NCBI GenBank assembly: GCA_946481265.1
Contig: CAMLNE010000221.1
Span: forward strand, 1 to 7,270
Reading direction: 5' to 3'
From: an uncultured Panacagrimonas sp.
Lineage (GTDB): Bacteria; Pseudomonadota; Gammaproteobacteria; Nevskiales; Nevskiaceae
Length of the DNA stretch: 7,270 nt
Each line of letters begins with the position of its first letter. Positions within the stretch are counted from its first letter, which is position 1. A program made the position numbers and the translations under genes. Under the pieces are notes generated by a model that worked only from the letters and a program-made list of their open reading frames with translations, ran no database searches and was not told where the DNA came from. Below, piece by piece: positions 1-7,270 of the stretch.

Positions 1-52
1 GCCAGGGGTCCGGGAAGTACACGCGGATCTCGGCGAGGCTGTCCGGCGGGAT
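1..52 (-). pseudogene. trmB: internal fragment of tRNA (guanine-N7)-methyltransferase (TrmB)
   Basis: Read on the minus strand from 52 to 2, the sequence gives IPPDSLAEIRVYFPDPW. This matches, without gaps, the TrmB segment that in E. coli reads roughly IPDNSLRMVQLFFPDPW, with the hallmark FFPDPW block of the SAM-dependent enzyme that makes m7G46 in tRNA. The frame is open to the left edge. To the right (the TrmB N-terminal side) the match stops at about 50, where plus-strand SDR coding sequence begins. The SAM-binding N-terminal half is therefore absent here. The piece is short, but the motif is specific. I cannot tell whether this is a broken gene in the genome or an assembly chimera. Confidence 0.6.
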
Positions 53-578
53 GCTCGATACCAGCGTCGCCGACTGGGATCGCCTGCTGCGCGTGAATCT
101 GTGGAGCGTGATCCTCGGCTCGAAGCTGTTCGCCGCGCAGATGATCGCCGCCGGCAAGCGCGGCCACATCGTCAACGTCGCCTCGGCGGCGGCGTTCTCG
201 CCGAACCGGGCCCTGCCCGCCTACGCCACCACCAAGGCCGCGGTGCTGATGCTGTCGGACTGCCTGCGCGGCGAACTCGCCGACCGGCACATCCGCGTCG
301 TCTCGGTCTGCCCGGGCCTGGTCGACACCGGCATCACGACCTCCACGCGCTTCGTCGGCGTCTCCGACGAGGAACAGGAGAAGCGTCGCTCGCGGGCACG
401 CAGGCTCTACGGCCGCCGCAATCTCAAGCCCGAGGCCGTGGCGCACGCCATCCTCGACGCGGTGACCCGCAACCGCTCCGAGGTCCTGGTCGGCGCCGAG
501 GCGCACGCCTTCCGCTTCGTCTCGCGCTTCCTGCCCGGCCTGTCACGCCGGCTGGCGCGCATGGACCTCGCCAAGTGA
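51..578 (+). CDS. short-chain dehydrogenase/reductase (SDR), 5'-truncated
   Basis: This is the C-terminal two-thirds of a classical SDR, an NAD(P)-dependent oxidoreductase of the cytoplasm. Counting from the ATG at 51, the catalytic set is N16 (VNLWSV), S45 (IVNVAS), Y58 and K62 (YATTK), followed by the CPGLVDTGI cofactor/substrate loop near 87-95. The TGxxxGxG and NNAG cofactor motifs that should precede it are missing. The frame stays open to the window start, but residues before M51 do not look like an SDR, so M51 is probably an internal methionine and not a real start. The C-terminus (EVLVGAEAHAFRFVSRFLPGLSRRL) resembles SDRs found alone or fused behind alpha/beta-hydrolases (EphD-like proteins); that comparison is from memory. 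It is followed closely by the COG3687 gene, suggesting one operon. As shown it cannot encode a complete enzyme. The substrate is unknown. Confidence 0.85.
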   Translation: MLDTSVADWDRLLRVNLWSVILGSKLFAAQMIAAGKRGHIVNVASAAAFSPNRALPAYATTKAAVLMLSDCLRGELADRHIRVVSVCPGLVDTGITTSTRFVGVSDEEQEKRRSRARRLYGRRNLKPEAVAHAILDAVTRNRSEVLVGAEAHAFRFVSRFLPGLSRRLARMDLAK

Positions 579-610
579 GCCACCCCTTGCCCGGCCCCAA
601 ACCGACCGCC

Positions 611-1567
611 ATGAACGATCCCCTGATCCCGAAGCTGCCGACCCGTTCGCGCAAGCGCTCCAGGCCGGCCTCCAGCACCACGCGGCCGCTGATCCCGCGC
701 AAGGTGCAGTTCGACTGGTCGCAGACGCCGCTCGAATGGATTCCCGGCCAGCCCTTCGCCAGTCACTTCATCAACGAGATCAACCTGCTCCTGCCCGCCG
801 GCGAGTTCTGGTTCTGCAAGCTCTACAACCAGGCCCTGCCGCACATCACCGATCCGAAGCTGCGCGACGACGTGCAGATGTTCGTGCGCCAGGAGGCCAT
901 GCACGCGCGCGCGCACGGCGCGGCCATCGCCGAATACCTGCACGCGCACGGCATCGAGACCGAGCGCAACACCGCCCAGGAAGACCGCCTGTTCGACGTG
1001 CTGCTCGCCGACCAGCCGATGGGCCTGCAGCTGCCCCGGGCGCTGGAGAAGCAGTGGCTGGTGTTCCGCCTGGGCATCGTCGCCGCCGTCGAGCACATGA
1101 CCTGCGTGCTGGGCAACTACGTGCTGCGCCAGGACCAGTGGAAGGATGCCGACCCGGTGCTGCTCGACCTGCTGCGCTGGCATGGCGCGGAGGAAGTCGA
1201 GCATCGTTGCGTGGCCTTCGACGTCTACCGCCACCTGGGCGGGCGCTATGTGTCGCGCTACTACCTGGCGAGCCTCGCCATGCCGATGATCTTTGGCCTG
1301 TGGGTGCATGGTGCGGCGCACATCATGAAGCAGGACCCGCGCTTCGCCGCGCGCAAGCCGAGTGTCTTCCGGCCCTGGATATGGCTGGAATGGCAGCGGC
1401 AGTCGAAGGCCGGACAGCTGCCCTCCCTGTTGTCGCTGCTGCGCCGCGAGCTGCCGTTCTTCAGTCCCTGGTACGACCCGGTGCACGAAGGATCGACCGC
1501 CGAGGCGCTGGCCTACCTCGAACGTTCGCCCGCCGCCCGGCGCGCCGCGGCTGCGGCCACGGCCTGA
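611..1567 (+). CDS. COG3687/PF10118 'predicted metal-dependent hydrolase', likely ferritin-like di-iron protein
   Basis: A 318-residue protein from the ATG at 611. It belongs to the family usually named 'predicted metal-dependent hydrolase', whose biochemical role is not firmly established. Visible metal-ligand candidates are E65 (PAGEFW), E95 and H98 (QEAMHARAH), E161 (AVEHM), and E195 and H198 (EEVEH). They form an E...ExxH...E...ExxH pattern with helix-like spacing, as in ferritin-like di-iron enzymes. This suggests oxidation chemistry rather than hydrolysis (inference). The first 30 residues are basic and probably disordered. A hydrophobic stretch near 217-238 might touch a membrane. It lies 32 bp after the SDR stop. 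An in-frame GTG at 575 overlaps that stop as GTGA and would add 12 residues; neither start has a clear Shine-Dalgarno sequence. ATG was chosen because the added residues are unremarkable. Confidence 0.85.
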   Translation: MNDPLIPKLPTRSRKRSRPASSTTRPLIPRKVQFDWSQTPLEWIPGQPFASHFINEINLLLPAGEFWFCKLYNQALPHITDPKLRDDVQMFVRQEAMHARAHGAAIAEYLHAHGIETERNTAQEDRLFDVLLADQPMGLQLPRALEKQWLVFRLGIVAAVEHMTCVLGNYVLRQDQWKDADPVLLDLLRWHGAEEVEHRCVAFDVYRHLGGRYVSRYYLASLAMPMIFGLWVHGAAHIMKQDPRFAARKPSVFRPWIWLEWQRQSKAGQLPSLLSLLRRELPFFSPWYDPVHEGSTAEALAYLERSPAARRAAAAATA

Positions 1568-1590
1568 GCGATCGCCGTGCTCAGGTCGTG
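1558..1590. terminator. hairpin between convergent genes, likely bidirectional terminator
   Basis: The arms CCTGAGC (1563-1569) and GCTCAGG (1579-1585) are perfect reverse complements around a 9-base loop. Pairing extends outward to 1558 and 1590 with one G-T position, giving a stem of about 12 bp. Each arm contains one gene's stop codon: TGA at 1565-1567 for the plus-strand gene and TCA (TGA on the minus strand) at 1581-1583 for the channel gene. No T-run follows on either side, so it is not a textbook intrinsic terminator. In high-GC genomes such U-poor hairpins often still mark transcript ends. Confidence 0.5.
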
Positions 1591-2627
1591 CCCTTGTCGG
1601 TCGGCGCGATCACGAGCAGCGTGTCGTGCTCGCGGATGACGGTCGTCGGCCCTTCCCAGAAACCCACCGGCGCGCCATCGCGATACAGCCGCAGCACCAG
1701 ATCCGGCTCGATGTCGCGCATGCGTCGACCCACTTCCTCCGCCCGTGCCGGCCGCTCGTGCAGCCGCACGCGACCCGACGAGGTCAGCATGTCGGTGACG
1801 TAATCGTTGATGTAGTTCGTGCGCATGGCATCGGCCATCAGGTATCCACCCACCTGCGAAGGCAGCACCGTGGCATCGGCACCGGCCTGGCGGATGATCT
1901 GGAGATTCTCGAAGTCGCGAACCTGCGCCACGATCCTGACGTGCGGACAGAGATTGCGGATGGTCAGGACCGCCAGCACGGCGGAATCGTCGCGCCCCAG
2001 GCACAGCAGCACCGCCGCCGCCTTGGTCACCGCCGCGGCACGCAGGTCCGCCTGGCGCGTCGGATCGCTGAGCAGCCCGATGTAGCCGGCGTCCGCCGCG
2101 GCCTGCACCGCGGCCTCGTCGCGGTCCATCACCATCACCTTGATGCCGCGCGAGGACAGTTCGCGCCCGGCGCTCTGGCCGCTGTGGCCGAACCCACACA
2201 CGACGACGTGATCCGACAAGCCTTCGTGCATGCGCTTCATCCTCCATCTCTCGATCCACTTCTGGAGCAGCAACTGGTAGGCGGTGCCCAGGAACATCAA
2301 CCATACGAACAGGCGGACCGGCGTCACGAACGTGGCATCGATCAGTCGCGCCCGGCCGCTCACCGGCACGATGTCGCCGTAGCCGACCGTGGTGACGCTC
2401 ACCGCGGTGAAGTACAGCACGTCACCGAAGCTGACATGTCCATCGAGGTGGTCGTGCAGCCCGTCGCGGTCCCACCAGAGCACGGCAACCAGCAGCAGCA
2501 GCACACCCGCAAGCACGGCCACCCGGATCGCGAGCGTGCGCGCGGGGGAGTGGTGCGTGCGCAGGTACAGGCGCACGTCCTGCGTCGCGACGGATGGCGG
2601 GTCCGGCGGCCCGGAACTCGACGTCAC
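1581..2627 (-). CDS. two-TM potassium channel with RCK (TrkA-N/TrkA-C) domain
   Basis: An inner-membrane K+ channel subunit. Numbered from the GTG at 2627 (348 residues), TM1 is about 31-52 (TLAIRVAVLAGVLLLLVAVLWW). The pore helix and selectivity filter follow, with TVGYGD at 80-85, then TM2 at about 95-121 (TPVRLFVWLMFLGTAYQLLL). The RCK-N Rossmann fold begins near 140 with VVVCGFGHSGQ and has an acid at the end of strand 2 (D168), suited to a nucleotide ligand. A TrkA-C-like domain fills about 285-342. Length and order match MthK-type channels. No in-frame ATG occurs between 2825 and TM2. The frame upstream to the ATG at 2825 encodes a Pro/Arg-rich, non-conserved-looking stretch, so I chose GTG 2627; GTG 2576 is the alternative. 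It converges on the COG3687 gene (13 bp between stops) and diverges from the kinase. Which ligand gates it cannot be read from sequence. Confidence 0.88.
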   Translation of the reverse strand: MTSSSGPPDPPSVATQDVRLYLRTHHSPARTLAIRVAVLAGVLLLLVAVLWWDRDGLHDHLDGHVSFGDVLYFTAVSVTTVGYGDIVPVSGRARLIDATFVTPVRLFVWLMFLGTAYQLLLQKWIERWRMKRMHEGLSDHVVVCGFGHSGQSAGRELSSRGIKVMVMDRDEAAVQAAADAGYIGLLSDPTRQADLRAAAVTKAAAVLLCLGRDDSAVLAVLTIRNLCPHVRIVAQVRDFENLQIIRQAGADATVLPSQVGGYLMADAMRTNYINDYVTDMLTSSGRVRLHERPARAEEVGRRMRDIEPDLVLRLYRDGAPVGFWEGPTTVIREHDTLLVIAPTDKGTT

Positions 2628-2783
2628 GGCGCCAGGTCGACGGGTCGGGACAAGGGGCTCGGGAGGCGGCGGCGCATGGCCTGCACCGTAACGCCATCCA
2701 CGCGTCCCGGCCAATCGCGACGCCGTTTCCGGCGCCCCATGCCGGTCGCACTTCACCGGGCTGGCGTGCAGGCAGGCCGCCGG

Positions 2784-2795
2784 CGCTGGCCAGCG
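2784..2795. repeat. 12-bp perfect palindrome in divergent spacer
   Basis: CGCTGGCCAGCG equals its own reverse complement. It lies between two divergent genes, where an operator for a dimeric regulator could sit. In such GC-rich DNA a palindrome of this size can arise by chance, and no second copy was noticed in the spacer. Confidence 0.3.
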
Positions 2796-2952
2796 AACCG
2801 GCCTTCGGGCCCGCCAGTGGCCCACGCCACATGGAATATGCTGGTCCTGGACCCGCAGCCTCCCCCGAGACCCGATGCCGCGAACCCTTATGAAGCCACG
2901 CCCCGCGCTGCGCCTCTCGGCCCCTGGCCCGGACCTCGGTGCCGTGGCCTGC

Positions 2953-2979
2953 CGGGCCGGAACAGTCCGGTCCGGCCCG
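2953..2979. repeat. inverted repeat just upstream of the kinase start
   Basis: CGGGCCGGA (2953-2961) and TCCGGCCCG (2971-2979) are perfect reverse complements with a 9-base spacer. A smaller overlapping hairpin, CCGGA/TCCGG at 2957-2961 and 2966-2970, competes with it. It ends 22 bases before the kinase ATG, so it could be an operator or a leader hairpin affecting translation. No T-run follows. Confidence 0.45.
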
Positions 2980-3001
2980 CCGTCCTGACGAGCGGCACGC
3001 C

Positions 3002-7270
<4,269 letters not shown>

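Larger units (their letters stand above)
2628..3001. promoter_or_regulatory. divergent intergenic region between channel and kinase genes
   Basis: About 374 bp separates the chosen channel start from the kinase ATG, so promoters for both genes should lie here. The least GC-rich patch is around 2828-2841 (ACATGGAATATGCT), a conceivable -10 area, but I find no credible -35 partner and do not call a promoter. The region contains a 12-bp palindrome (2784-2795) and an inverted repeat (2953-2979). No tRNA, riboswitch or conserved small ORF is evident. The kinase ATG has only a weak GACGAG-like purine patch at 2987-2992 upstream of it. Confidence 0.45.

Noticed and set aside
898..917. A 20-base alternating pyrimidine-purine run (potential Z-DNA) within the COG3687 gene
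   Set aside because: It encodes the conserved MHARAH ligand segment in GC-rich codons, so coding constraint and codon bias explain it.
1513..2304. Alternative minus-strand and plus-strand open frames overlapping the channel gene
   Set aside because: Only the frame with TVGYGD and the RCK glycine motif gives a recognisable protein. The others are low-complexity Arg/Ala/His-rich shadows.
2628..2825. N-terminal extension of the channel to ATG 2825 (66 extra residues)
   Set aside because: The extra residues are Pro/Arg/Ala-rich, with no signal or membrane features, and would make the N-terminus unusually long for a 2TM-RCK channel.
2890..2988. A 32-codon ORF (ATG at 2890, TGA at 2986-2988) just upstream of the kinase, a possible leader peptide
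   Set aside because: No Shine-Dalgarno, and the composition is Pro/Arg/Gly/Ala like translated noncoding GC-rich DNA. There is no attenuator-like run of one amino acid.

Overview
The window is GC-rich DNA with tightly packed genes, from a bacterium that is most likely a proteobacterium. The di-iron-like COG3687 protein next to a short-chain dehydrogenase, the 2TM-RCK potassium channel and the multi-PAS hybrid kinase would fit a gammaproteobacterium such as the Xanthomonadales. That placement is an inference from gene style only; there is no rRNA or tRNA to anchor it.

Layout. (1) Bases 1-52 read on the minus strand as an internal piece of TrmB, the tRNA (guanine-N7)-methyltransferase. They abut a short-chain dehydrogenase on the plus strand that lacks its cofactor-binding N-terminus, so the left edge is a join of two 5'-truncated genes. 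It may be a chimeric contig end or a real rearrangement. (2) The SDR remnant (to 578) is followed by a protein of the 'predicted metal-dependent hydrolase' family COG3687/PF10118 (611-1567). Its residues form a ferritin-like E...ExxH...E...ExxH set. The two genes look like an operon, with a possible GTGA stop/start overlap. (3) A hairpin (1558-1590) covers the stop codons of this gene and of the convergent channel gene. (4) A two-TM potassium channel with a cytoplasmic RCK/TrkA domain lies on the minus strand (1581-about 2627). (5) A divergent spacer of about 370 bp (2628-3001) contains a palindrome and an inverted repeat but no convincing promoter. (6) A very large soluble hybrid histidine kinase starts at 3002 and is still open at the window edge, after 1423 codons.

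The kinase is the most notable object. It has five PAS domains, HisKA, HATPase_c and two receiver domains. After the second receiver, without a stop, comes the kind of PAS module that normally begins a different family of sensor kinases ('[11 protein letters not shown]...WPQSLRT...FIAWGPEL...YNDAY'). The polypeptide therefore looks like a complete hybrid kinase fused to the front of a second sensor, whose output lies beyond the window. Two adjacent PAS domains are a gap-free tandem duplication, and a 12-base tandem repeat sits in an N-terminal linker.

Functionally, the SDR/di-iron pair suggests lipid or hydrophobic-substrate oxidation, the channel K+ homeostasis, and the kinase cytoplasmic signal integration. 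Nothing in the sequence links the three directly.
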